From CAVXHQ01 sp963761735 (GTDB lineage: Bacteria; Pseudomonadota; Alphaproteobacteria; Rhodobacterales; Rhodobacteraceae), in contig CAVXHQ010000005.1 of assembly GCA_963761735.1 (NCBI GenBank), forward strand, positions 1,116,001-1,180,000: 64,000 nucleotides of DNA, read 5' to 3'. Positions 8,642 to 18,780 of the stretch are shown here, in pieces. The translations under genes were made by a program, and so were the position numbers. The notes beneath the pieces are model-generated. The model did no database searches, was not told where the DNA came from, and worked only from the letters and a program-made list of their open reading frames with translations. The number at the start of each line of letters is the position of its first letter. Positions within the stretch are counted from its first letter, which is position 1.

Positions 8642-9445
8642 CTAACCCGTCGCGCTCTTGTCCGTGGGCACCAAGGGGGCGTCCTTGCGGTGCGTGGGAT
8701 CTTGTACCGGGTCCATCGTGACGTCGGGCAGGCTGTGGAACGCCTTGCGCAGCGCCTCGCCCCAGCCCAGCGAAATACTCTGGAAATCGGCGTCGTCGGC
8801 CATGATCCGCCGTTCGTAGCCTTTGGCAAGCGTGTCGCGTTCGATCACCTGCAGATCGAGCGGCAGGCCCACCGACAGGTTCGCCTTGATCGTGCTGTCG
8901 AAGCTCACCATCAACAGCTTGATCGCATCCTCGAACGACATCGCGTTGTCATAGGCGCGCACCAGTATGGGGCGCCCGTATTTCATCTCGCCGATCTGGA
9001 AATACGGATTGTCGCGTCGCGCCTCGATGAAATTCCCCTCCGGATAGACGAGAAACAGCCGGGGCTCACTGTCGCCGACCTGCCCGCCGACGATGATCGA
9101 GGCCTTGTAGCTTGCCTTGCCGTCGATGGAATTGCTGCCGACCTGCTCGGCAATTACATCGCGCAGCGTTTCGCCGACGATGCGGGCCACCTGAAACATG
9201 CTGGGCTGCCCGAGGATCGACGGGCTGCGGTCGCCCGGCGCCTTCATCCGCTCGTCGATCAGGCTGACCACCGCCTGCGTCGTTGCAAGGTTGCCCGCCG
9301 TCAGGATCGTGACGACGCTTTGCCCCGGATCGGACCAGGTGAACATCTTGCGATAGGTGGATATGTTGTCGAGACCCGCATTGGTGCGGGTATCCGACAT
9401 GAAGAGGAGCCCTCTGTCGAGCTTGAGCGCGACGCAATACGTCAT
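8642..9445 (-). CDS. Proteasome-type peptidase, Anbu family
   Basis: This 267-aa Ntn hydrolase is related to proteasome beta and HslV. After removal of Met1 the N-terminus is Thr (MTYCVALKLDRGLLF), the expected nucleophile. Asp18 in SDTRTNAG and Lys33 in TYRKMF match the proteasomal Asp17/Lys33 positions. No propeptide is present if translation starts at 9445. Anbu proteins form self-standing rings and are typically encoded beside a transglutaminase-like protease, an alpha-E protein and a circularly permuted ATP-grasp, exactly as here. The operon is thought to make and degrade a peptide or peptide tag; the natural substrate is not established. Confidence 0.9.
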   Translation of the reverse strand: MTYCVALKLDRGLLFMSDTRTNAGLDNISTYRKMFTWSDPGQSVVTILTAGNLATTQAVVSLIDERMKAPGDRSPSILGQPSMFQVARIVGETLRDVIAEQVGSNSIDGKASYKASIIVGGQVGDSEPRLFLVYPEGNFIEARRDNPYFQIGEMKYGRPILVRAYDNAMSFEDAIKLLMVSFDSTIKANLSVGLPLDLQVIERDTLAKGYERRIMADDADFQSISLGWGEALRKAFHSLPDVTMDPVQDPTHRKDAPLVPTDKSATG

Positions 9446-9473
9446 TGTAAAGCCTGCTGTTGTTGAACCCGGC

Positions 9474-10439
9474 CTATTGCTGGACCTGAATGGCCACATG
9501 CATAGACGCGTTCGCGTTACCGAACCGTGTCCCTGATACGGGTGCCGCATCGGAATAGTCCAGCCCCGTTGCAACGCGGACATAGCGCGTATCGGGGGCG
9601 ATGGCGTTGGAAATGTCGAACCCGACCCAGCCCAGCCCCTCGACATGGGCCTCGGCCCAGGCGTGCGTGGCCTCCTGTTCGACGCGGTCGTCCATCATCA
9701 GATAGCCCGAGACATAGCGCGCGGGCACATCGATATGGCGCGCCGCGGCGATGAAGATGTGGCTGTGGTCCTGGCAGACGCCTTTGCCGGCCTTGAGCGC
9801 GTCTTCGGCGGTCCAGTCGATCTGGCTGATACCGGTTTCATAGGCGACGGCCGCGCGGATCGCGGCCGACAGCGCGTGCAGCCGCTCGAGCGTGTCGGTG
9901 ACGCCCGAGGTCGATTGCGCGAGGGCGCGGGTACGCGCGCCCGCCTTGGTCGCGGGGGTAGCGCGTTGAAACAGCCACAGCGGGATATAGCCCTCGTGCG
10001 GGCCCATGACGCCCGCGCGGTCCTCGACCTCGACGCAGCCTTCGGAAATCACCTCGATCCGGGTGGCACCCTGCGTGGTGGAAACAAGGTTCACACGGTT
10101 GCGGTTGTGGTCGTCGAAATGCAGTTCCTCGCGGCCGCCCGTCACGACCGTCTGCCAGCGGATCACGGTCTGGCCGCGAGTGGATTTCGGCGTCAGACGG
10201 ATCTGCTGCACGCCGTAGTCCACCGGGGCGTCGTAATCGTAACGCGTCATGTGACGGATGCTCAGCCGCCGTGTTGCGGGCTGGTCGCCGGGGTTGAGCT
10301 GATCCGGCGACAACAGCTGTCCCTGCGGCGCGGGGCCATGGCGCGAGGCGGGGCCGTGGCGCGGGTCGGGTGCCGTCGTATCGGGCAGGGGGCCCAGATC
10401 GGGCAAAGGCTGAACCTCGGGGGGGATGCTGTCAGACAT
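9474..10439 (-). CDS. Transglutaminase-like cysteine protease of the Anbu operon
   Basis: This 321-aa protein has an N-terminal bacterial transglutaminase-associated beta domain (LSIRHMTRYDYDAPVDYGVQ) and a transglutaminase core with the Cys-His-Asp triad: GVCQDHSHIF (Cys), THAWAEAH (His) and GWVGFDIS (Asp). Bacterial members are mostly peptidases or amidases rather than crosslinkers. The ATG at 10439 overlaps the stop of the upstream alpha-E gene by 8 nt. The first roughly 70 residues are Pro-rich with a short internal repeat (HGPASRHGPAP). It probably hydrolyses or transfers the peptide product of the neighbouring ATP-grasp ligase. Confidence 0.88.
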   Translation of the reverse strand: MSDSIPPEVQPLPDLGPLPDTTAPDPRHGPASRHGPAPQGQLLSPDQLNPGDQPATRRLSIRHMTRYDYDAPVDYGVQQIRLTPKSTRGQTVIRWQTVVTGGREELHFDDHNRNRVNLVSTTQGATRIEVISEGCVEVEDRAGVMGPHEGYIPLWLFQRATPATKAGARTRALAQSTSGVTDTLERLHALSAAIRAAVAYETGISQIDWTAEDALKAGKGVCQDHSHIFIAAARHIDVPARYVSGYLMMDDRVEQEATHAWAEAHVEGLGWVGFDISNAIAPDTRYVRVATGLDYSDAAPVSGTRFGNANASMHVAIQVQQ

Positions 10440-11370
10440 AGAAGCGATAATCCTCTTCGATCTGTGCGCCAAGCCCGGCGATCATCGCCAGCGATTCCTG
10501 CAAGAACTGGTGCAGCCCCTGTTCGAGGATCGCCGAAATCTCACGGCCTTTGACGAGAGAACACAACACGCCGGACAACTCCTTGGAAGGCAGGGCGACG
10601 GCATAGTCCGCCTCGAGAAACCCGAGGTTTTCGGCAATCGTATCGCAACAAAACGCAAGGCTGCGCGGCATCCGGGGCTCGCGGATCAGAAACTGCGCGA
10701 TATTGGCCGGGCGCACCTGCTGGCCGTATGTCATCCGGTAGCCGCCGAGGCCCGAGACCGACGACAGGATCGACTGCCACTGCACGTTGTCAAGCGAGGT
10801 GCCGACGCCGGAGGCCATCGGCAGCAGGACATAGTATTTCACATCGAGGATACGCGCCGTGTTGTCGGCCCGCTCGATATAACAGCCGATGCGAAAGAAA
10901 TGGTAAATGTCGTTGCGCAACATCGTGCCGTGCATCGCGCCGCGGATCAGGCTCGCGCGCTGGCGCACCGTCGACAGGGCGGCGGGCAGGTCACGCTCGG
11001 AAACCTTGCGGGCGAGGACCTCGCGCAGGGTGATCCACGTCGAATTGACGCTTTCCCAGACCTCGCGGGTGATGGCGGTGCGGACCAGTTTGGCATTGTT
11101 GCGCGCGCCCTCCATCGACGACATCACGCTCGCCGGGTTGTCGCGGTCGCGCAGCATCCAGTCGATGGCGCTGTCCTTGGCCATCGCCTCGTAGGCGGCG
11201 TTGTATCCGTCGATGGCACCGGCGGATTGCAGCACGCTTTTCCATTCGTCGTCGTCGTCCGACCGGGTAAGGGCGATGCGCTGCCCCGCCTCGATCATCC
11301 GCGCCATGTTTTCCATCCGCTCGAGATAGCGGGCCATCCAGTAGAGGCCGCCTGCGGTCTTGCCCAGCAT
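10432..11370 (-). CDS. Alpha-E domain protein (DUF403)
   Basis: This all-helical protein of about 312 aa has the typical start LGKTAGGLYWMARYLERMENMARMIE and the later motif YHFFRIGCYIERADNTARILDVKYY, both characteristic of the alpha-E family. The function is not known biochemically; it always travels with circularly permuted ATP-grasp and transglutaminase genes. The start at 11370 is chosen because GGAAG sits at good spacing; an ATG two codons earlier (11376) is equally in frame. It overlaps the transglutaminase gene. Confidence 0.87.
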   Translation of the reverse strand: MLGKTAGGLYWMARYLERMENMARMIEAGQRIALTRSDDDDEWKSVLQSAGAIDGYNAAYEAMAKDSAIDWMLRDRDNPASVMSSMEGARNNAKLVRTAITREVWESVNSTWITLREVLARKVSERDLPAALSTVRQRASLIRGAMHGTMLRNDIYHFFRIGCYIERADNTARILDVKYYVLLPMASGVGTSLDNVQWQSILSSVSGLGGYRMTYGQQVRPANIAQFLIREPRMPRSLAFCCDTIAENLGFLEADYAVALPSKELSGVLCSLVKGREISAILEQGLHQFLQESLAMIAGLGAQIEEDYRFYV

Positions 11371-11407
11371 GCTCATTCTTCCAATACCCTCGTGCCGACA
11401 GGAACGG

Positions 11408-12829
<1,422 letters not shown>

Positions 12830-12939
12830 ACCGGGAGTTTAACGCAGCTGCGGGAATTGGCAACGTGATGAGCGGGGTGGGGGCGGTTATTTCGCGGGCA
12901 CTGCCGTTTTTTTAGGCGTTCGCGGCGTTGGCGGGGGAG

Positions 12940-13000
12940 CGAATTCTTTCAAAGAATTCGACGTCGAACTTTTTCAAAAAGTTCGGGCCGGAGTTTCCGG
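12940..13000. repeat. Composite palindromic element, three adjacent hairpins
   Basis: Three inverted repeats are stacked in the gap between the ATP-grasp and dnaE2 genes. Bases 12940-12960 form a perfect 10-bp stem with one unpaired base (CGAATTCTTT/AAAGAATTCG). Bases 12965-12985 do the same (CGAACTTTTT/AAAAAGTTCG). Bases 12988-13000 form CCGGA/TCCGG. The second and third parts recur in diverged form near 50150-50195. It resembles a dispersed REP-like element and could also act as a terminator for dnaE2. Confidence 0.75.
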
Positions 13001-13026
13001 TGACTTCGGGGGCGCGGCCGGCGGGG

Positions 13027-16000
13027 TCAGTGAAAATCCCGGCTCTTGGGAATGATGCGCGCGTCGCGGGGATGGCCGCGGCTTTGTGGCGCGCCGCGCG
13101 ACAGTACAGGTCTGTTCACCTCGTCGGCGCGCGCCATCGCAGGCGACAGACGGTCTGGCGACAGGTTCAGCAGCGCATCCGACCGGTCCGTCAGTGACTG
13201 CGCCACGATGTGCACGATCTCGACGTCGCGCTGCACATACCCTTCGACGACCAGCAGGCGCGACTGCATCACCACCTTGCGGAACTGTTCCATCACCTTC
13301 GGCCAGACGACGATGTTGGCGACCCCGTGCTCGTCCTCCAGCGTGATGAAACACACGCCCTTCGCCGATCCGGGCCGCTGCCGGATCAGCACCAGACCCG
13401 CCAGCTTGATCCGACTGAAATTGTCGGCCCCCGCCAAAACACGCGTCGGCGCGAACCCCTGCCTGTCCATGCTGCGCCGCAAGAACGCCATCGGATGCGC
13501 CTTGAGGGACAGTCGCAGCGTCTGATAATCGGCGACCACCTGTTCGCATTGCGGCATCTGCGGCAGGGCGACCACCGGCTCGCGGCCCTCGTCCGGGGTC
13601 TCGCGGAACAGCGGCAGATCCGGCGCATCGCGCAGGCCCCGCGCCTCCCACAGGGCCTGACGCCGGTCGATGAACATCGAACCCATGGCGTCGCCTTCGG
13701 CGATCCGTCTGATGTGCGCCGCCGAAATGCCGGATCGCGCATGCAGGTCGGCGACATCGCGGAACGGCGCATCGCGCGCCGCCACCAGCCGTGCCACCGC
13801 ATCCGCCCGCAGCCCGCCGATCTGGCGCAGGCCCAGACGGACAGCGAAGCGCCGCTCCCCCTCCGGGCCGGCCGCGGGTTCCAGCGTGCTGTCCCAATCG
13901 GAATAATTCACATCCGGTGCGCGCACCTCGACGCCATGCTCCTGCGCGTCGCGCACGATCTGGGCGGGCGCATAGAACCCCATGGGTTGCGAATTGAGCA
14001 GGGCGGCGCAGAACGCATCCGGAAAATGACATTTCAGCCATGACGACACATAGACCAGTTGCGCGAAACTGGCCGCATGGCTCTCGGGGAACCCGTATTC
14101 GCCAAATCCCTTGATCTGGTCGAAACAGCGCTGCGAAAAATCTGGATCGTACCCCCGTTCCGTCATCCGGCTGACCATCTTGTCCTGCAACAATTCGATG
14201 GTGCCGCGCGACCGGAACGTCGCCATCGCCTTGCGCAACTCGTTCGCCTCCGCAGGGCTGAATTGCGCGGCATCGATGGCGATCTTCATTGCCTGTTCCT
14301 GAAAGATCGGCACGCCCAAAGTGCGCCCCAGAATGTTCTGCAATTCACAAGGGTCATGGGGGGGCGCGGGCGCGGGAAATTCGACTGCTTCCTGCCCGCT
14401 TCGCCTGCGCAAATAAGGGTGCACCATATCGCCCTGAATGGGACCGGGGCGCACGATGGCCACCTGAATGACCAGATCGTAAAACGTGCGCGGCCGCAGA
14501 CGCGGCAGCATGTTCATCTGCGCGCGGCTCTCCACCTGAAACACGCCGACACTGTCGCCCTTGCACAGCATATCGTAGACCCGCTCATCCTCGCGCGGAG
14601 TATTCGCCAGCGTGAGGTGTGCTCCGTAATACCCTGAGATCATATCGAAACACTTGCGGATACAGGTCAGCATCCCCAGCGCCAGAATATCGACCTTGAG
14701 GATCCCGAGCGCGTCGATATCGTCCTTGTCCCATTCGATGAAACTGCGCTCGGGCATCGCGCCGTTGCCGATCGGCACCGTCTCGGTCAGCGCCCGTTCG
14801 GTGAGGATGAATCCGCCGACGTGCTGGCCCAGATGCCGCGGCATCCCGATCATCTGCTGTGCCACGATCATCGTGCGCCGCATCAGCGGATCGGACATGT
14901 CGACGCCCGCCTCGGTCGCGTTCCCTTCGGCGATTTCCTTTCCCCACGACCCCCAGACGGTCTTGGCCAGCGCGCCGGTCACATCCTCGGAAAGGCCCAT
15001 TACCTTGCCGACCTCGCGGATCGCGGACCGGGGACGATAGTGGATCACCGTGGCGCACAGGCCCGCCCGGTCGCGCCCGTATTTGGCATAGATGTGCTGG
15101 ATCACCTCCTCTCGGCGCTCATGTTCGAAATCGACGTCGATGTCGGGCGGCTCGCGGCGCTCCTCGGAGATGAAGCGTTCGAACAGCAGGTCGTGCCGGG
15201 CGGGGTCGACGGCAGTGATGCCAAGGACATAGCAGACGGCGGAATTGGCCGCCGACCCGCGCCCCTGGCACAGGATCGGAGGCTGGGCCTCGACGCGGGC
15301 AAACCTGATTATGTCGTGGATGGTGAGGAAATACTGCGCGATGTCGAGCTTTTCGATCATCGCGAGTTCCCGCAGGATCGTCGCCCGCGTCTTTTCCGGC
15401 ATCCCGTCCGGATAGTATTCCGCCGCCCCCTCCCAGGTCAGCTTCGTCAGATGTTCCTGCGGGCTGACGTTTTGCGGGATCACCTCGCGCGGATATTCGT
15501 ATTTCAACTCGTCGAGGCTGAAATTGCAGGCGTCCGCCACCTCGCGGGTCGCGCGCAAGGCATGGGGCCAGCGGGCGAACAGGCGGGCCATTTCAGCGGG
15601 CGATTTCAGGTGCCGCTCGGCGTTGGGGTTCAGCCGGTATCCGGCGGTGGCGAGCGTGCATTTATGGCGGATGCAGGTCATCACATCCTGCAACGGGCGG
15701 CGGGCGGGTTCGTGATACAACACGTCGTTGGTGGCGAGAATACTCAACCCGTGGGTGCGCGCGATACGGTCGAGGGCGGTGATGCGGGCCACGTCGTCCG
15801 CCCGGTAAAGATAGCTCGCGGCAATGTGGCGCAACGTCGGCAGACGCCGTGCGAGAGTGGCAAGGGTTTTGGCAAAGACGCCGGTATCCCCAGTCGGAAT
15901 CGCGATGAGGTGGATGTCTTCCGCGGCACCGGCAAGATCGTCCAGCGTGATGTCGCAGGCGCCCTTTGCCTGCCAGGTCCCGTCGGGATCGTGCCGCTTG

Positions 16001-16353
16001 CCTTTGGACAACAGGCGCGCCAGGCGGCCATAGGCATCGCGGTCGGCGGGATAGGCGAGGAATGCCTCGCCCGTCACCAGCGCCAGACGACAGCCGATCA
16101 GCGGGCGCAGCGCCGCCTTTTTCGCCTCGGTATGGATGCGGACCACGCCGGCGAGCGAGTTCAGATCGGCCACGCCGATGGCGTCATACCCCTGTGCCCA
16201 GGCGGTGGTTGCCAGATCGACGGCATCGGACGCACCGCGCAGAAAAGAAAAGCAGGTGGCAAGACCCAGTTCGACATAGCCCGCGCGCGGGTTCGGGGCG
16301 AAATCGTCCTCGTGAAGGGTGCGACGCGGATGCTGATGATCGTTTTCAGGCAT
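13027..16353 (-). CDS. dnaE2: Error-prone DNA polymerase III alpha subunit (DnaE2/ImuC)
   Basis: This 1108-aa C-family polymerase begins with a PHP domain (YVELGLATCFSFLRGAS, then GYDAIGVADLNSLAGVVR). The palm carries GRGSAANSAVCYVLG near residue 360 and the catalytic aspartates in PPDIDVDFEHER near 400. A C-terminal OB fold is visible near residue 1005 (CFITLEDEHGVANIVV). The length and the missing long tau-binding tail fit DnaE2, not the replicative DnaE1. It carries out translesion synthesis with ImuA and ImuB and causes most SOS mutagenesis in alphaproteobacteria. Unlike in many genomes it is separated from imuB by 441 bp of repeat-rich DNA. Confidence 0.95.
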   Translation of the reverse strand: MPENDHQHPRRTLHEDDFAPNPRAGYVELGLATCFSFLRGASDAVDLATTAWAQGYDAIGVADLNSLAGVVRIHTEAKKAALRPLIGCRLALVTGEAFLAYPADRDAYGRLARLLSKGKRHDPDGTWQAKGACDITLDDLAGAAEDIHLIAIPTGDTGVFAKTLATLARRLPTLRHIAASYLYRADDVARITALDRIARTHGLSILATNDVLYHEPARRPLQDVMTCIRHKCTLATAGYRLNPNAERHLKSPAEMARLFARWPHALRATREVADACNFSLDELKYEYPREVIPQNVSPQEHLTKLTWEGAAEYYPDGMPEKTRATILRELAMIEKLDIAQYFLTIHDIIRFARVEAQPPILCQGRGSAANSAVCYVLGITAVDPARHDLLFERFISEERREPPDIDVDFEHERREEVIQHIYAKYGRDRAGLCATVIHYRPRSAIREVGKVMGLSEDVTGALAKTVWGSWGKEIAEGNATEAGVDMSDPLMRRTMIVAQQMIGMPRHLGQHVGGFILTERALTETVPIGNGAMPERSFIEWDKDDIDALGILKVDILALGMLTCIRKCFDMISGYYGAHLTLANTPREDERVYDMLCKGDSVGVFQVESRAQMNMLPRLRPRTFYDLVIQVAIVRPGPIQGDMVHPYLRRRSGQEAVEFPAPAPPHDPCELQNILGRTLGVPIFQEQAMKIAIDAAQFSPAEANELRKAMATFRSRGTIELLQDKMVSRMTERGYDPDFSQRCFDQIKGFGEYGFPESHAASFAQLVYVSSWLKCHFPDAFCAALLNSQPMGFYAPAQIVRDAQEHGVEVRAPDVNYSDWDSTLEPAAGPEGERRFAVRLGLRQIGGLRADAVARLVAARDAPFRDVADLHARSGISAAHIRRIAEGDAMGSMFIDRRQALWEARGLRDAPDLPLFRETPDEGREPVVALPQMPQCEQVVADYQTLRLSLKAHPMAFLRRSMDRQGFAPTRVLAGADNFSRIKLAGLVLIRQRPGSAKGVCFITLEDEHGVANIVVWPKVMEQFRKVVMQSRLLVVEGYVQRDVEIVHIVAQSLTDRSDALLNLSPDRLSPAMARADEVNRPVLSRGAPQSRGHPRDARIIPKSRDFH

Positions 16354-16426
16354 TGCCGGATTCCCGGACCGTCAGGGCCTCTACAGAGGAGACCACGTCG
16401 CGCTCACGCGATTGTCGAAACCGCAA

Positions 16427-16485
16427 GGGGCGCTGCCCCCGTCCGCCTTTGGCGGCCTCCCCCGGGATATTTTCGACCAGAAGAA
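16427..16485 (+). repeat. Dispersed CCCGGGATATTT element, copy A
   Basis: A GC-rich palindromic head (GGGGCGCTGCCCCC at 16427-16440) is followed by CCCGGGATATTTTCGACCAG and AAGAA, ending at 16485. The last 25 bases are identical to those of copy B on the other strand. Shorter relatives are present at 49048-49098 and 47263-47300, all in intergenic DNA. Confidence 0.8.
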
Positions 16486-16699
16486 ACCGGATCAGAAGAG
16501 CGCGGGCCAAAACAAACAAAGCCAAAATAATTAGCGCCAGAACAAACAGGTACAGTGTCCGGCGTCCCGATCCCTGACAGAAATACGGGACGCCTTCTCC
16601 TGGTGCGGTCATCGGCGTCCCCGCCTGTACCGCCGCCGGAGTTTTCGCGATTTTGGTTAATTTCCGATTACCGCGAGTGCCGAAAAACCGCCGCCCCCG

Positions 16700-16752
16700 T
16701 TCTTCTGGTCGAAAATATCCCGGGGGGGCCGAAGGCGGGGGGCAGCGCCCCC
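16700..16752 (-). repeat. Dispersed CCCGGGATATTT element, copy B (inverted)
   Basis: This is the reverse complement of copy A: 25 identical bases at 16700-16724 followed by the GC-rich head with GGGGGCAGCGCCCCC. The two copies form an inverted pair that could fold into one long stem in a dnaE2-imuB transcript. Confidence 0.8.
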
Positions 16753-16794
16753 CTCGGGCGCAAATCAGGGGCACAGAACCGGGGGTATGCGTCC

Positions 16795-18555
16795 TCATGC
16801 GTGCATCCCGTGGACGAACCAGCGGGGGTGGCCGCCTTCGTGATCGTCGCGGCCATCGCCGAGCACACCTTCGCGAAAGATCCACAGGCGGCGTCCGGTC
16901 TCGTCTTCGATCCGGTAATAATCGCGCAGGCGTGTGCCGGGGCGGTCGGCCCACCATTCGGGGGCGATCCGTTCGGGGCCGGCAAATCGCGTCACGCGGG
17001 ATGTCTGGCGGCGCCAGATGAACTGCGCGGGCGGGCCTTCGGGGACGGCATACAACACGCGGATCTCCTCGGGCGGGTGCAGCAGGCGGACAGGTCTGGC
17101 GGCATCGCCGGGCAGGGGCGGGCGCGGGGTGCCTGCCATGGCGGGGGTCCAGACCTCGCGGCGTTCGGGGATATGGCTGTCGGCGCGGGCGGGACGGCGC
17201 AGTTTGTGGGCGCCGAAGCGGGCCGAGAGCCGGTCGATCAGATGTGCCAGATCGGCGGTGGCATCCGGGCTGCCATCCAGACGGGCCTGATTAATATTGA
17301 GCTTTTCGGCGGTGATCGCGGCCAGCGTGATCAGATCGAAGCCATAGCCGGGGTCGATATTCTCGAGCTTGCCATCGAACAGGCGCGCGAGGTGGGCGGG
17401 ATCGCGGCTCGGCTCCGAGGTGGCGACCTCGACACTCGCGATCTCGCCGTCGGTGCGGAACACGCTCAGCGACAGGCGCCGGGCCCCGAAACCGGGCCCG
17501 GCGAGGGCGGCAGCGAGGGTTTCGCACAGGCCGGGCAGGTGGGCGGTCGGGTCCTGTATCGGCTCGGCGAGCTTGGCATCGACGATGAATCGCGGCGGAT
17601 CCTGCGGCGGGGTCACGGGTTCGGGCAGGCGGCCCATCGCCTGATCGAGGCGCAGCAGCGGGTTTTGCGGCAGGGCGGCGCGCACGAACCGACGCGCGAG
17701 GGTGAGGCGCGGCACCTCCATCACATCGCCCACCGCCTTGAGACCGAGGCGTTGCAGGGTGACAACGGTGGCCGGATCGAGGCGCAGCGCGCGAACGGGC
17801 AGGGGCGACAGGCGGGTTGTCAGGGCGTCCGCGGTGCAGATGTCGCGCACGCGGCCGTAATGCGCCAGCGCCCATGCGGCGCCCTGCGTCGGGGCAACCG
17901 CAAGGGCGGCGCTGTATCCCGCGGCCCCCAGCGTGCCTTCGATCTCGCGCATCAGGGCGGCCTCGCCGCCCGCCAGATGCGCCGAACCGGTGATGTCGAG
18001 GACGAGGCCCGCGCCGGGGCCCGCGAGGCCGTCCACCGCCGTCCACGGGCACCAGCGGCGCATCCACAGCATGAGACGACCCAGCGTCGCCGCATCGCCA
18101 CCCGTGTCGGCATAATCGAGTCGCAGTTCCGGGCACAGCGCGCGCATATCCACGGCGCGGGCGCCGGGATGGACGCCTTGGGTCTCGGCGGCCCGGTTGG
18201 TCGCATGGATCACCCGTCCGTGCGGACCTTCGGTCGCGAGCGCCCATGGCAGGTCATCGGGGATCGGCACGCCGTGGCGGGCGGCGATGCGGGTGGCGCG
18301 TTCGATGGCAAAGCGCGGCAGATGCAGCCACAGGATGCGACGATCGGGGGCGCGGTCCGTCCGGGGCGCCCCGTCTGGATAAGACGCGCGGGGATAAGGC
18401 CTGCTGGGGTAGGGTTCGCCCGGAGGAGCGACTGCGCCTTCGGCGGCACCCGCCCCCCCCGCCAAACGAGCGCGCATCCGCCCCGTAGAGGAAGGGTCAT
18501 CGGGTGTGCAGGGTTCCGGGAGGGGCAGGACGGGCGGGACGTCCTGTATCTTCAT
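16795..18555 (-). CDS. imuB: ImuB, Y-family polymerase-like mutasome protein
   Basis: This 586-aa protein has the Y-family fold starting near residue 72 (ILWLHLPRFAIERATR). The catalytic acidic residues of active Y-family polymerases are absent (LHLPRF in place of the first Asp motif; LVLDITGSAHLAGG in place of the Asp-Glu motif), as expected for ImuB, which is a non-catalytic hub binding the sliding clamp, ImuA and DnaE2. A Pro-rich extension of about 70 residues precedes the fold; translation could begin later, but no better start is evident. It lies 222 bp after imuA, separated by tandem repeats. Confidence 0.92.
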   Translation of the reverse strand: MKIQDVPPVLPLPEPCTPDDPSSTGRMRARLAGGAGAAEGAVAPPGEPYPSRPYPRASYPDGAPRTDRAPDRRILWLHLPRFAIERATRIAARHGVPIPDDLPWALATEGPHGRVIHATNRAAETQGVHPGARAVDMRALCPELRLDYADTGGDAATLGRLMLWMRRWCPWTAVDGLAGPGAGLVLDITGSAHLAGGEAALMREIEGTLGAAGYSAALAVAPTQGAAWALAHYGRVRDICTADALTTRLSPLPVRALRLDPATVVTLQRLGLKAVGDVMEVPRLTLARRFVRAALPQNPLLRLDQAMGRLPEPVTPPQDPPRFIVDAKLAEPIQDPTAHLPGLCETLAAALAGPGFGARRLSLSVFRTDGEIASVEVATSEPSRDPAHLARLFDGKLENIDPGYGFDLITLAAITAEKLNINQARLDGSPDATADLAHLIDRLSARFGAHKLRRPARADSHIPERREVWTPAMAGTPRPPLPGDAARPVRLLHPPEEIRVLYAVPEGPPAQFIWRRQTSRVTRFAGPERIAPEWWADRPGTRLRDYYRIEDETGRRLWIFREGVLGDGRDDHEGGHPRWFVHGMHA

Positions 18556-18660
18556 CCCGAGGCAGGGGTGTCGGCCCCTCTCCTGCAGATACGGGACAAT
18601 CGGCGTATCCGGTGCGACACGACATCGCCGGTATCGTGATTTTCAGTCTGTCGCCGGTCA

Positions 18661-18780
18661 GGGGTCGTCGATCGCGGGATCGACCTGTCAGGGGGCGTTG
18701 ATATTGAGATCGACCGGTCAGGGGTCGTCAGCGAGAGTATCGACCCGTCAGGGGTCGTCAGCGAGAGTATCGACCCGTCA
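18661..18780 (-). repeat. Tandem repeat, four 30-bp units, between imuA and imuB
   Basis: Four consecutive 30-bp units occupy 18661-18690, 18691-18720, 18721-18750 and 18751-18780. The last two are identical and the first two are diverged. Each plus-strand unit ends in GTCA; on the imuA strand this gives TGA at the same phase in every unit, and the imuA stop codon itself (18780-18778) is the first of them. One other frame stays open through the array. Confidence 0.9.

Larger units (their letters stand above)
16354..16794. other. Non-coding spacer between imuB and dnaE2 with an inverted repeat pair
   Basis: No convincing gene is seen in these 441 bases. The spacer holds two inverted copies of a repeat (16427-16485 and 16700-16752) around a 214-bp core that is clearly less GC-rich than its surroundings (for example 16500-16560). 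The core could carry a separate promoter for dnaE2, but no clear LexA box of the GTTC-N7-GTTC type is seen in it. Confidence 0.7.

Noticed and set aside
14821..16530. Long open frame antisense to dnaE2
   Set aside because: Arg/Gly/Asp-rich shadow of the dnaE2 coding strand caused by high GC; no domain is visible.
16555..18639. 694-aa open frame antisense to imuB
   Set aside because: A shadow of imuB with low-complexity composition; imuB is clearly the coding frame.
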